Assembly (NCBI RefSeq): GCF_900129725.1
Contig: NZ_FQWQ01000003.1
Span: 1,046,091-1,110,090 of the forward strand
Origin: Chryseolinea serpens
GTDB lineage: Bacteria > Bacteroidota > Bacteroidia > Cytophagales > Cyclobacteriaceae
Direction: 5' to 3'
DNA: 64,000 nt
The notes under the pieces were generated by a model that made no database searches, had not been told where the DNA came from, and saw only the letters and a list, made by a program, of their open reading frames with translations. The translations under genes and the position numbers were made by a program. Shown here piece after piece: positions 18,033 through 26,136 of the stretch; the stretch's first letter is position 1; each line of letters starts with the position of its first letter.

Positions 18033-19787
18033 TTAAAGCCCGGCGACGTCGCCACTCATCTTAGCTTTCTCTTTTTCTTTCGGGAACAACAACTGCAGTT
18101 GGCGTCTGTCATGGCCATAGATGTCTTCGCGGAAGTTGATGGAGTCATTTTCGTCTACCCACACCGTGATGTAGTCAATGTAGACGTCATACCTCTTTTT
18201 TAAACGGACTGTGGCCGGGATCGAGTCGTTCATGGCTTTCTTGATGCGCTCCAGGTCCCAGCCGGTTTGGTCGCGCATCAGGTAGGCGGCAAACTTGGCG
18301 GGCTCGTCCAGGCGAACGCAGCCATGGCTCAGGGCGCGATAGTCTTTTGTGAACAACCGGTGGTTGGGTGTGTCGTGCAGGTAGACGCTCATGGTGTTGG
18401 TCAGCAAGAATTTGACACGTCCCAGGGAGTTGTCTGGGCCGGGTTGTTGCACGATCCGGTATTTGTAAGGATTGGCCGTATCGTCCCAGGTCTCTGTGGT
18501 GGGGTCTATGGCCACTTCGTCCTTGTAGAAGGCGTAGTTCTTGTTTACATAATAAGAAGAATCGCTCTTCAACCGTGGAATGATCTCTTCCCGGATGATG
18601 CTGGTAGGCACCGTCCAGGTGGGGCTGAACACAATGTGGCCCATGGCGTCGCTGAATATGGGCGTCGGTTTGTCTACGGCGCCAACGATCACCCGCATGT
18701 CCATCGCCGGTTTGCGGTTTTCATACACGGTGAGTGTATAGGCCGGAACGTTTACCTGGATATAGTTGTCGCCATACTTTTCGCGCGACCAGCGCAAGCG
18801 CTCCATGTTCAGGGCGATGAGGTCAGCTTTTTCTTTAAAGGATTGATTCAGGAATCGCAAGGTGCGCTCGCCAAGGATACCATCGGCTTCCAGGCCATGC
18901 TTGCTTTGAAACTCTTTGACCGCCAACACCAGGCCGGCATCATAACGCGTCGAATCGAGGGTGCACAGGCCGCTGTCGTAGGCCACAGGATACACCCGCA
19001 TATCGGTCAGCGACAATTTCTTGCGCACGGCTGTGATGATGCTATGGTGTTCCTCGGGTTTGATCTTTACGCCTTTCGTGATCTCAACGGGAGCGGGGGT
19101 ATTCTTTTCCAGGGCCCTGTAATAGGCCAGCGCACGCTGCAGCTTGCCATATTGTTCTTGTGCCGGCTGAAGCGCCTGGATGGCGGCCAGGAGCGCATCG
19201 GGGGTCTGTGCTTTGCCGATCAATTCAAGATCGAGGCCGCGATCGATCCGCTGACTGGGCATCCAAATGCTGCGGCCGCTTTTCGTTTCGTTGACCTTAC
19301 CAACGCTGAGGTGAGTAGTATACTTGAAAAGCATTTCGGTGATGTGGCGATCCAGGGCAGTCCATGCCTGTGGTTTGGAAGCCTTATCGCCATAAAGCAA
19401 TTTTACGCTCTCCTGTATCCCTGCCAGATCGTAATCGGCCGGGTCCAATCCAAACTTCCCGGCGTCGCGGAGAGCTGCTTCAACGGCCGTATAAAGCGGC
19501 GACGGTTGATTGTCCAACAGCCACTGGCTCTGGAAGGAACGTTTGCGGTAAAATTGCAGGGCTTTGGTCTGTTCAGCGGTAAGTGATTTTCCGAAGACAG
19601 CAGAATCCAACAAAACAGGCTTCCCGGGGGCCAGTGTCACGACGGCCGTCGTATCCGCCTTCGCGGGAACAGGGACGGAAACCTGGGCGACATGCTGGCT
19701 GCAGGAATAGAAAATCACAGACAGCAATGTCAACGTCAATAAACGGTGTGCGTTGAGCCTTTTAAAGCTCCTGATCGATAAGTACAT
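18033..19787 (-). CDS. L,D-transpeptidase lipoprotein (scaffold, PG-binding and YkuD domains)
   Basis: From cat at 19785-19787 the protein has 584 residues with a lipobox FYSC near residue 29. An ATG eight codons upstream is possible, but it lies inside a 13-base repeat that is also found 110 bases away. Domains: an N-terminal helical scaffold (about 70-280), a peptidoglycan-binding repeat VKEFQSKHGLEADGILGERT (near 300), and the YkuD catalytic domain with HDTPNHRLF and SHGCVRLDEP (nucleophile near residue 488). This is the YcbB layout: 3-3 cross-linking of peptidoglycan stem peptides. Members of this family can give beta-lactam tolerance. It is convergent with the smaller L,D-transpeptidase. 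Confidence 0.9.
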   Translation of the reverse strand: MYLSIRSFKRLNAHRLLTLTLLSVIFYSCSQHVAQVSVPVPAKADTTAVVTLAPGKPVLLDSAVFGKSLTAEQTKALQFYRKRSFQSQWLLDNQPSPLYTAVEAALRDAGKFGLDPADYDLAGIQESVKLLYGDKASKPQAWTALDRHITEMLFKYTTHLSVGKVNETKSGRSIWMPSQRIDRGLDLELIGKAQTPDALLAAIQALQPAQEQYGKLQRALAYYRALEKNTPAPVEITKGVKIKPEEHHSIITAVRKKLSLTDMRVYPVAYDSGLCTLDSTRYDAGLVLAVKEFQSKHGLEADGILGERTLRFLNQSFKEKADLIALNMERLRWSREKYGDNYIQVNVPAYTLTVYENRKPAMDMRVIVGAVDKPTPIFSDAMGHIVFSPTWTVPTSIIREEIIPRLKSDSSYYVNKNYAFYKDEVAIDPTTETWDDTANPYKYRIVQQPGPDNSLGRVKFLLTNTMSVYLHDTPNHRLFTKDYRALSHGCVRLDEPAKFAAYLMRDQTGWDLERIKKAMNDSIPATVRLKKRYDVYIDYITVWVDENDSINFREDIYGHDRRQLQLLFPKEKEKAKMSGDVAGL

Positions 19788-19804
19788 GTAGATTAAGCCC
19801 TCCA

Positions 19805-19927
19805 AGCGCATAGTGCAAAAACGATTCCAGTTAAAACAACCCCGGATTCCAACTAAAGTGTAGAATCATTAACCCACAACGAGAGGGAATTGTGGAATTT
19901 TAAAGGCATTATCGAGCGCATAGTGCA
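19805..19927. repeat. 13-base direct repeat AGCGCATAGTGCA
   Basis: AGCGCATAGTGCA occurs at 19805-19817 and 19915-19927, 110 bases apart, upstream of the larger L,D-transpeptidase gene. Each copy is close to a palindrome (GCAtagTGC core). It could be an operator of that gene. Confidence 0.5.
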
Positions 19928-20288
19928 CTCTCTAACGAAAGTGACAACACAAGGTTGAGGCCAAACTTTAAAAGTGGAAAAATCGGTTCAAACAGGCGTC
20001 AAACATTTATACTGCTTGTCTCCGGTTTTAGAAATGTCCAATAAAGGGAACTTTTTTCCAACGCAAATCGGCCGCTTCACTGCCGGCAGAGATGAACGGC
20101 GAGTTTTGAGACATGAAAGTCTTTAACCAGCGCCCGCGTTGCGTCGATATTTCTTGAACTTTTGAGGGACAAAAAACTTAACATTGAAATCAGCTTGCGG
20201 TTCAGTGCATTTCAAGCTGACGCAGGATGTGAATCATCTATGAAATGACATCGATTAAGAGAATGAACCGTGAGAAAAGGGTTCGAAC
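19812..20288. other. Gene-free 477-base gap
   Basis: No credible coding sequence in either direction. It holds one of the two 13-base repeats and, near 20190-20220, a stem pairing TCAGCTTG with CAAGCTGA that may end the transcript of the GlcG-like gene. The rest shows nothing recognisable. Confidence 0.6.
20190..20220 (-). terminator. Possible terminator after the GlcG-like gene
   Basis: TCAGCTTG (20190-20197) pairs with CAAGCTGA (20213-20220); on the minus strand a T-rich stretch follows. It is about 70 bases past the stop, with a 15-base loop, so it is a weak call. Confidence 0.35.
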
Positions 20289-20768
20289 TTATTTGGTTCC
20301 CAATGCAGCCTTCACCACTTCACCATCCTGCGCCGACGTCATCCCGGAAACGCCGATGGCGCCGATGATCTTTCCATCTGCGGAAAAGATCGGCTCGCCA
20401 CCTTCGACAGGCACCACATTCAGGCCGAGCACTTTCAAGCCCGCGCCACCACCGGCCACCACGTCTTCAAAAGCTTTGGTCGGGCGTTTGAAATTGTTGG
20501 CGGTCTTTGCTTTTCCAATAGCCACCTCGATGGATCCTAACTGTGTGTTGTCCATTTTGGTGAGCATCACCAGGTTACCGCCCGTGTCAACGATCGCCAC
20601 CACCACGGTGTACTGCTTGCTCACCGCAAAAGCCTCGGCCGCGGCAGTGATCTTTTTAGCGGCATCCAGCGTAATGGAAGGCCCGTAGGCGACCGCGGGT
20701 TTGGTTTGAGTTTGCGCCGTCACCGAAATCGTGATGGCGAGGAGGGCAAGGATCAGGGTGGTTTTCAT
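20289..20768 (-). CDS. Exported GlcG/HbpS-like haem-degrading family protein
   Basis: The protein has 159 residues including a signal peptide (MKTTLILALLAITISVTAQ). The GlcG/HbpS pattern is clear: LDAAKKITAAAEAFA, VVVAIVDTGGNLVML, AIGKAKTANNFKRPT, and VEGGEPIF followed by IIGAIGVSGMT with the conserved GVSG. Proteins of this fold bind haem or small ligands; HbpS is an extracellular haem-responsive partner of a two-component system in Streptomyces. It is a single gene, not adjacent to any haem-uptake genes. Confidence 0.88.
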   Translation of the reverse strand: MKTTLILALLAITISVTAQTQTKPAVAYGPSITLDAAKKITAAAEAFAVSKQYTVVVAIVDTGGNLVMLTKMDNTQLGSIEVAIGKAKTANNFKRPTKAFEDVVAGGGAGLKVLGLNVVPVEGGEPIFSADGKIIGAIGVSGMTSAQDGEVVKAALGTK

Positions 20769-20982
20769 ACAGCAGTTGGCTTAGGTTAGATAGCGATTTG
20801 TCAAAATAAAGATAATACGTCCCAATCAAAGGATTGTCCCTCCGGTTTGCGGGCGGAAAAGGAACAGGTTGGGCGGTTCCAACCGTATTTTCCTTCCTGA
20901 ATGATCCTTTTGGACGATGTAAAGACTGATTTCCACCACGGGCATGGGGAAACCGAAGGATTTTTTATGATCGCAGGTATTT

Positions 20983-21555
20983 TTATTTATCCGATCCGGA
21001 TACCAACAGTTTTTCAAGCTCTTCCTTGTCCTTCATCGTGACCCCCGCCGACCCGGCCACGGGTTCGGCTACCTTGGCGCTGGCGGATGTCGAAGAAGGG
21101 GCAGCCACTGTGATGTAACGATACCGGTACCGGTAAATAATTTTACGGCGATAGACCGTATCGGGGGCGGTGGCCAGGTACACGGTGTCACGCACTGTGC
21201 GCACGGCGACGGGTGCGGGTGCCGGATCGGGTTTCAGCCACCACATCGTGACGACGATCGCCAGACAAGCGCCGGCCATCACGTAGGCGGGTACGCGGAC
21301 CTGGAAAAAATTGGTCCACACGGAAGGTCTTCGATGGATCTTTACCTGGTCTTGTAGCGAGGCCAGAATCCATGGATCGGGAGAAAGACCGGTCTTGAGT
21401 TTTACCAAAGCCGGACCGATTTTTCTCGCGAGTCTGTATTGCTCTTCCGATCCAAATTCTTGGAGCACCACTTCTTTTTCTTCAGGGGTGAGTTGGTCGA
21501 AGCTTTTTTCTTCCAACAGTCGCTCGAGTTTTTGTTCTTTTTCCAAGGGTGTCAT
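20983..21555 (-). CDS. Single-pass membrane protein, likely sigma-factor partner
   Basis: The protein has 190 residues. The start codon overlaps the stop of the upstream sigma gene as ATGA, which fixes the start and implies translational coupling. A cytoplasmic N-terminal helical part (MTPLEKEQKLERLLEEKSFD) is followed by a transmembrane helix near 95-115 (YVMAGACLAIVVTMWWL) and a C-terminal periplasmic tail with a tyrosine-rich strand RRKIIYRYRYRYITV and a disordered Ser/Ala/Pro stretch. No zinc-binding anti-sigma motif (HxxxCxxC) is seen. Position and topology suggest it is an anti-sigma-like partner of the sigma factor, but this is inferred from context and not from a recognised domain. 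Confidence 0.7.
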   Translation of the reverse strand: MTPLEKEQKLERLLEEKSFDQLTPEEKEVVLQEFGSEEQYRLARKIGPALVKLKTGLSPDPWILASLQDQVKIHRRPSVWTNFFQVRVPAYVMAGACLAIVVTMWWLKPDPAPAPVAVRTVRDTVYLATAPDTVYRRKIIYRYRYRYITVAAPSSTSASAKVAEPVAGSAGVTMKDKEELEKLLVSGSDK

Positions 21556-22127
21556 GGCATTGCGTTTTCGGGGTGATAGGCGCCCAGGTAGCCGGCTAAT
21601 TTTTTCTTTAAGTAAAATAATCTCGACTTCACGGTTCCTTCGGGGCATTCCAAAATGGCGGCTATTTCTTCGAGGTTCAACTCGGCCTCATAGCGGAGCG
21701 TGAACAGATGTTTGTCGGCTTCCTCCAGTTTTTCGAGCGCGCCATCGAGGGCATCCTTGAACTGTTGGTCCTGAAGCGCAGCATAGCCCAGGTTTTCCAC
21801 ACTTTCGTCGGGAGGTGCCGGGCCATGGGCTTTGCGGAAGGCTTGTTTGCGATATTCGTTCTTGCACATGTTGTGGGCGATGGAATACAGCCAGGTCGAG
21901 AATTTTCTTTCGGGTTGAAAGCGCGTGGCGTTTTCGATCACCTTCACGAACAGGTCGTGGAGAAAATCCTGGGCACGGTCGCGGTCTTTCCACAGCATGC
22001 GATAGAAGTAGCGCAACAGCCGCGTGCCGTAGCGCTCGTACAGGGCGGTCAGGGCGCGCTCGTCGCCCCGATGTACCTGCAGCATTAATTCTTCGTCGGT
22101 CTTTTTACCGGTGCGGTCAAAAAACAT
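21552..22127 (-). CDS. ECF RNA polymerase sigma factor
   Basis: The protein has 191 residues and lacks any membrane segment. Region 2 contains ALTALYERYGTRLLRYFYRM and the helix RAQDFLHDLFVKVI; the -10-binding part reads FSTWLYSIAHNMCKNEYRK. Region 4 shows LEEADKHLFTLRYEAELNLE and EIAAILECPEGTVKSRLFYLK as the HTH. It lies 6 bases downstream of the FGE-domain gene and overlaps the membrane-protein gene, so the three form one transcript in the order FGE-domain, sigma, membrane protein. No FecR or SusC gene accompanies it, unlike the sigma factor at 53.4 kb. Confidence 0.92.
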   Translation of the reverse strand: MFFDRTGKKTDEELMLQVHRGDERALTALYERYGTRLLRYFYRMLWKDRDRAQDFLHDLFVKVIENATRFQPERKFSTWLYSIAHNMCKNEYRKQAFRKAHGPAPPDESVENLGYAALQDQQFKDALDGALEKLEEADKHLFTLRYEAELNLEEIAAILECPEGTVKSRLFYLKKKLAGYLGAYHPENAMP

Positions 22128-22133
22128 GCGCGG

Positions 22134-24146
22134 TTATTTTGTCAACACTTCCATGAAAACCCGGAAGCCAATATCGTCGCCGGGACCCTGGTAGAGGTTG
22201 ATGCTTTTGATGGTCGATTCTTCCGGCGGATGATTCCAACTGCCGCCGCAGGCTCTGCCTTCTTCGTTGGTCATCTCGGCCACGTTGCCTACCACATCGT
22301 AGAGACCGATGTCGTTGGGGAAATACGATTTCACCGGGCCCATCAGCCAGAAGCCGTCGGCGGTCGTCGCCTTTGTTCCCGGGCAAGGCTTAAGCTGGTC
22401 GGGATATCTGAAATTGCCCAGCGAACATCCACGCGAATTCAACGGGCTGTTGCGCATGTTGTAGTACCTGAACCAAGGATACAGGATATCTTTGTCGGCC
22501 ATGGACACCGTCTTGGTTTCATATTTCTTGGAAATGTCGTGTCCCGGTTCAAATATTTTTACCTCGACCATATTTTCATCCAACACCCATGACTTGGCAT
22601 TGCGCAGACTTGCGGCCGCCACCTGCCACTCGTTCACGGAAGGCAGCCGGAATTTTACTTTCTGATATTTGCGGCCGGGGGCGTTGTTGTATTGTTCCGT
22701 AAGCCAATCACAATACGCCAGCGCGCCCTGGTAAGAAACATTGATCGCCGGGTGGTTTGTAAAGTATTTTTTCTTCTTTGATGGCGTTAACCGCACGATA
22801 TAACTTTTCATGAACGACAAGGCCGGTTCCTGGTATTGCGAAAGATCGAACTGGGCCTTTTCGTAGATCTCTGTGCGTTTGTTGTCCTGAAGATAACCCA
22901 AAAAGTTGTTGTAGTCAGCATTGGTCACCTCCGCGTCTGCGGCATAGACGTTGTCTTTTACAAACTTGAAATCTTCTTCGATTTTTTTCAGGTTGAGGGC
23001 ATAAGGAACGAACGGTGTGGTCTCATCGGTTTTGCCGGCGAGAAAATTGTTGACCAGCGCTTCCTTTCCGCTTTCGGCTGCCAGTTTCACCACAAGTCCC
23101 TCCCAGTATTGAGCGTGCTTGATATCGCCCGTTTTTTGATAGTGCTCGTGCAACAGCAGCATGGGTACGAGGTAGTTGGTTTGCAAAACCTTGCCGGCGG
23201 CCGATTCACCTTCTCCATCAAAATTTACGGTGAGATAGTCGAGCAGGAAGCGATTCTCGAGATTCTCCTTGATTATGGCGAGGTTGTCGAGGCGCTCGGT
23301 GCTGAGCTGTGAGGCCAGTCCTACAACATAAAGTTGATTTTTGATGGCGGCAATATTTTCCTGTCCCAGGGTGAGGGTGTAGTAGAATTTCACGGTTTTA
23401 TTTTGGCCGGGCAATGTGGCGCAAAGACGTTTCTTTTGTTCGACCGGGGGCAACGCCCCGATGGTCCCGTCGCTCCACTGCAAGCCCAGGGTGTTGAACT
23501 TTCGGTTCCGGTATGCCGGTTCCAGCAACAAGTCGAGGCTGAACACCTTTACATCGGGGCGCACCTGGAGCACGTCCTGGAGAACCATGATGGGCAGCGT
23601 GATGTGATCGGCCTCGGTGAAAAGAACGGCATCTTTCTCCACCGACATCAATACATTGTAACTATAATGTAAAAGCGATTGCGAAACCTGTCCACTGCTA
23701 AAAAGCTTCTGACTAAACGCTTTCCGGGTTTCTTCACGTCCATAGAATTCATTTTCCAGGAACAGCGCGGCATAGGTGGCGACGTTGTCGGGCCGTAACG
23801 CATACGCTTTGTCAAGCAGTTGGAGGGCCTTTGCGCGATCGGTTTCCTGCCAGGCCTGCACACACAACAATTCGAATGATCCGGGCACGGCGGCACGCAT
23901 GTCGTCGGCAATATGGGAGAGCAGTTCTTCGGGTCGCAGGGCATACCGGCTGGCCATGTAATAGTTCATCCACGACGCAGGGCTACTTTTTTGGTTAGCC
24001 ATTTCCTGTTCCCACGCGCGGGCCTGCTCTTCATACCAGGCAACGGGTTTGATCACTTTTGTCTTCGCGGCGATGGGCTGCGGCGAGGCCCCCTGAAGGA
24101 TAGCGGAGAATAGCATCAACGCGAGCACGAGATTCAATTTCAGCAT
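22134..24146 (-). CDS. Exported protein with C-terminal FGE-sulfatase domain (SUMF1-like)
   Basis: The protein has 670 residues with a signal peptide (MLKLNLVLALMLFSAILQGA). The N-terminal part (about 30-200) is helical, with TPR-like segments such as AWQETDRAKALQLLDKAYAL. The middle (about 200-430) is unassigned. The C-terminal 230 residues are an FGE-sulfatase fold: HPAINVSYQGALAYCDWLTE, RLPSVNEWQVAAASLR, GLYDVVGNVAEMT, ACGGSW and GFRVFM. True formylglycine enzymes need a Cys pair, which is not evident here, so this is more likely a non-catalytic or different-function domain, as in the gliding lipoproteins GldJ and GldK. It heads a three-gene operon with a sigma factor and a membrane protein. 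Confidence 0.8.
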   Translation of the reverse strand: MLKLNLVLALMLFSAILQGASPQPIAAKTKVIKPVAWYEEQARAWEQEMANQKSSPASWMNYYMASRYALRPEELLSHIADDMRAAVPGSFELLCVQAWQETDRAKALQLLDKAYALRPDNVATYAALFLENEFYGREETRKAFSQKLFSSGQVSQSLLHYSYNVLMSVEKDAVLFTEADHITLPIMVLQDVLQVRPDVKVFSLDLLLEPAYRNRKFNTLGLQWSDGTIGALPPVEQKKRLCATLPGQNKTVKFYYTLTLGQENIAAIKNQLYVVGLASQLSTERLDNLAIIKENLENRFLLDYLTVNFDGEGESAAGKVLQTNYLVPMLLLHEHYQKTGDIKHAQYWEGLVVKLAAESGKEALVNNFLAGKTDETTPFVPYALNLKKIEEDFKFVKDNVYAADAEVTNADYNNFLGYLQDNKRTEIYEKAQFDLSQYQEPALSFMKSYIVRLTPSKKKKYFTNHPAINVSYQGALAYCDWLTEQYNNAPGRKYQKVKFRLPSVNEWQVAAASLRNAKSWVLDENMVEVKIFEPGHDISKKYETKTVSMADKDILYPWFRYYNMRNSPLNSRGCSLGNFRYPDQLKPCPGTKATTADGFWLMGPVKSYFPNDIGLYDVVGNVAEMTNEEGRACGGSWNHPPEESTIKSINLYQGPGDDIGFRVFMEVLTK

Positions 24147-24272
24147 AGAAGGTAAACGTTAGGTTTCAACAATGCTGTACACACGAACCGATGCGAGGTT
24201 CAAAGAATCTTTTGCAAAACGTGGATTTTCTGAAAGACGACAAGCGTGCCCAGCCTCATTGTCACCGGCTGA

Positions 24273-24761
24273 TCAACCCTCGCTCCGGCTAAATTTAAAG
24301 ACGCTCACCAGCACGATGACAAAGAATAAAGTCAGCTGAAGGATATAGAAGCGATTGAGCTGGATGCGCAGGTCTGCGGTTTGTTGAATAAGATCGGTAC
24401 TGTTATAGGCCACGACCTCCCTGAATTTTGTACCGAGTTTGTTTCCGAAGAGCACGCCGTTCAGGACCACCATGGCCACCAGCGCCATCTTGATCTTGAA
24501 CCAGGGTTGTTCCCACCAGACGCCTTTCACCAGGAGGAGCATGAGCAGCCCGGTGACAATTATGATAACGCCACCGAGTCTGACAAACTCACCATAGCGC
24601 GACATGAGCGGAAGCAATCCCAGGGACCGGTTGTCGCCGTGGTCGGCAAATTTCCAAAAGAGTTTAAAGGTGAAATAATCAATAAACGAGGTGCCGGCCA
24701 TGATGACGATGCCGGTGATGTGCAGCGTTAGGAGGATGCGGAGAAAGATGTGTGTTCTCAT
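24273..24761 (-). CDS. Four-helix integral membrane protein, DUF2214/DUF2269-like
   Basis: From cat at 24759-24761 the protein has 162 residues, starting MRTHIFLRILLTLHITGI; an ATG 38 codons upstream would add a charged leader. Four hydrophobic helices are seen (near 5-30, 58-78, 88-105 and 140-158). The HITGIVIMAGTSFIDYF segment with a conserved histidine resembles small membrane proteins of the DUF2214/DUF2269 type. No function is known. The gene is divergent from a MarR regulator, and the shared intergenic region holds evenly spaced repeats, so it is probably under that regulator's control. Confidence 0.7.
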   Translation of the reverse strand: MRTHIFLRILLTLHITGIVIMAGTSFIDYFTFKLFWKFADHGDNRSLGLLPLMSRYGEFVRLGGVIIIVTGLLMLLLVKGVWWEQPWFKIKMALVAMVVLNGVLFGNKLGTKFREVVAYNSTDLIQQTADLRIQLNRFYILQLTLFFVIVLVSVFKFSRSEG

Positions 24762-24792
24762 AGGTTGGCTTTTCTGTTTGGGGATGTTCTTT

Positions 24793-24913
24793 CCGTTTGG
24801 TGTTTTTTGTTTTGTATAAACTGCCTTTTGGTTGTATTTATACGGTAAACAAAACCTTTTGGTATCAAAAAGCAACGCATTCCTTCGTTTTTCATAGATT
24901 TATTTCCAAAAGG
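24793..24913. promoter_or_regulatory. Phased CCTTTTGG repeats, candidate MarR operators
   Basis: CCGTTTGG (24793-24800), CCTTTTGG (24824-24831) and CCTTTTGG (24855-24862) lie exactly 31 bases apart, three helical turns. The reverse form CCAAAAGG occurs at 24906-24913 right before the MarR start. GTATAAA (24814-24820) and TTTATAC (24837-24843) form an inverted repeat centred on the middle copy. Confidence 0.55.
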
Positions 24914-24923
24914 AAGGAATTCG

Positions 24924-25550
24924 ATGAATAAAACGGTTGAGCTTGTCCGGCTTTGGGGGGAGTATGAACAGCGCCATCCGGAGGCGACAATAGAGGAATT
25001 TTGCCGGCACCGGGCATCGGCCGCCGTTCCCCGGGAGAAGACGCCCGTGCCGGAAGGGCAGATGCAGCCAGACCTGAATGGGTCGCTGGTCAGGCTGATC
25101 GGCAGGATCGCGAAATTCCACAGCGTATATACCAGCAAAGCCTTTCAAGGCACGGCGCTGGATCAGATCGAGGAATTTGGAATGTTGGTCACGATCTTCA
25201 ATCAGAAAGAACCCATAAAATCGGAAGTGATCTTTGGTAATATATTGGAGCTCTCCAGTGGTACGAACATGCTCATCCGGCTCATGAAGCGGGGACTGAT
25301 CAGTGAATATGCCGACAAAGAAGACAAACGCGTGAAACGGCTCCGGTTGACGGCGAAGGGTGAAAAAACATTGAAGCATGCCAAGCAACTTCTGCTCAAA
25401 GCGGTGGCCATGCTGGTGCAGGATCTAAGCGACGACGACAAGCAGTTGTGTCTGCAATTGCTCCGCCCCATTGATGCGCGGTTCAGCGCCATTGTTCAAA
25501 AGCAAAAAACGAAGACGTTTGAGGAGATTTATGCGGAGAACATGCCGTGA
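24924..25550 (+). CDS. MarR-like winged helix transcriptional regulator
   Basis: The protein has 208 residues. After an N-terminal extension, the winged HTH shows KSEVIFGNILELSSGTNMLIRLMKRGLISEYADKEDKR split as helix, recognition helix and wing, ending VKRLRLTAKGEKTL, a MarR signature. The C-terminal helices would form the dimer interface. Ligand unknown. It is divergent from the membrane protein, and four related 8-mers lie between them, one ending 10 bases before this gene's ATG, which fits autoregulation. Confidence 0.85.
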   Translation: MNKTVELVRLWGEYEQRHPEATIEEFCRHRASAAVPREKTPVPEGQMQPDLNGSLVRLIGRIAKFHSVYTSKAFQGTALDQIEEFGMLVTIFNQKEPIKSEVIFGNILELSSGTNMLIRLMKRGLISEYADKEDKRVKRLRLTAKGEKTLKHAKQLLLKAVAMLVQDLSDDDKQLCLQLLRPIDARFSAIVQKQKTKTFEEIYAENMP

Positions 25551-25696
25551 ACGTTAGCCGTTTAAGCCGGGGGAGCAATCGTTTTTTTTTGTTGAATTGA
25601 TAAGGCGTGTATGCTGGCCCGTGACATTTTTTCTTTTGACGCCGCTAGCATGTTCGCGGCCGTAACGTATATTTAGCCTAGGCTTTTGATACCCTC

Positions 25697-26020
25697 ATGT
25701 CGAGATTTTTAACCTATCTTCTCGTGGCAATGGCGACCGTTCTGGCGTATGGTTGCTGTATGCAAGAAACCTGGATCGCCGACCAGCCTACCCAACAAAA
25801 AGCCTTTCACGCGACAAGTCATGCGACGCTCACCAACCAGGTGCCCGACATGATCGAGGAGGTAGACTTCGAAGCGACCATCAAGCTCAACATCAACATT
25901 TCACCCGTGGTCATAGCATCGATCACACCCTATTCGCCTACATACATTCCCGCGACCATCGCCTCTGTCGTCCCGCAGCAGTGCCCCGTCTTTATCATTC
26001 AGCATAAGCTTCTGATCTGA
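25697..26020 (+). CDS. Small exported protein of unknown function
   Basis: The protein has 107 residues with a signal sequence MSRFLTYLLVAMATVLAYGC ending in a possible lipobox (LAYGC). The mature part is Thr/Ile/Pro-rich, for example IKLNINISPVVIASITPY, and has cysteines in GCC and QQCP. No family was recognised. It lies between the MarR gene and the sensor gene on the same strand, 116 bases before the sensor. Confidence 0.5.
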   Translation: MSRFLTYLLVAMATVLAYGCCMQETWIADQPTQQKAFHATSHATLTNQVPDMIEEVDFEATIKLNINISPVVIASITPYSPTYIPATIASVVPQQCPVFIIQHKLLI

Positions 26021-26136
26021 GTTCTCTTGTAAACACGATCAAACCATGGAGATTCTCCAGGCGATCGCGTGTTCTTTTTTGGCTATGCGCCAACAAATTT
26101 CCAGGACTCTTTTTTCAATACCAGCTTTAATGATAT

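Noticed and set aside
18267-19586. 439-codon plus-strand frame inside the YcbB-type transpeptidase gene
   Set aside because: Antisense shadow; the other strand has HGCVRL and PG-binding motifs.
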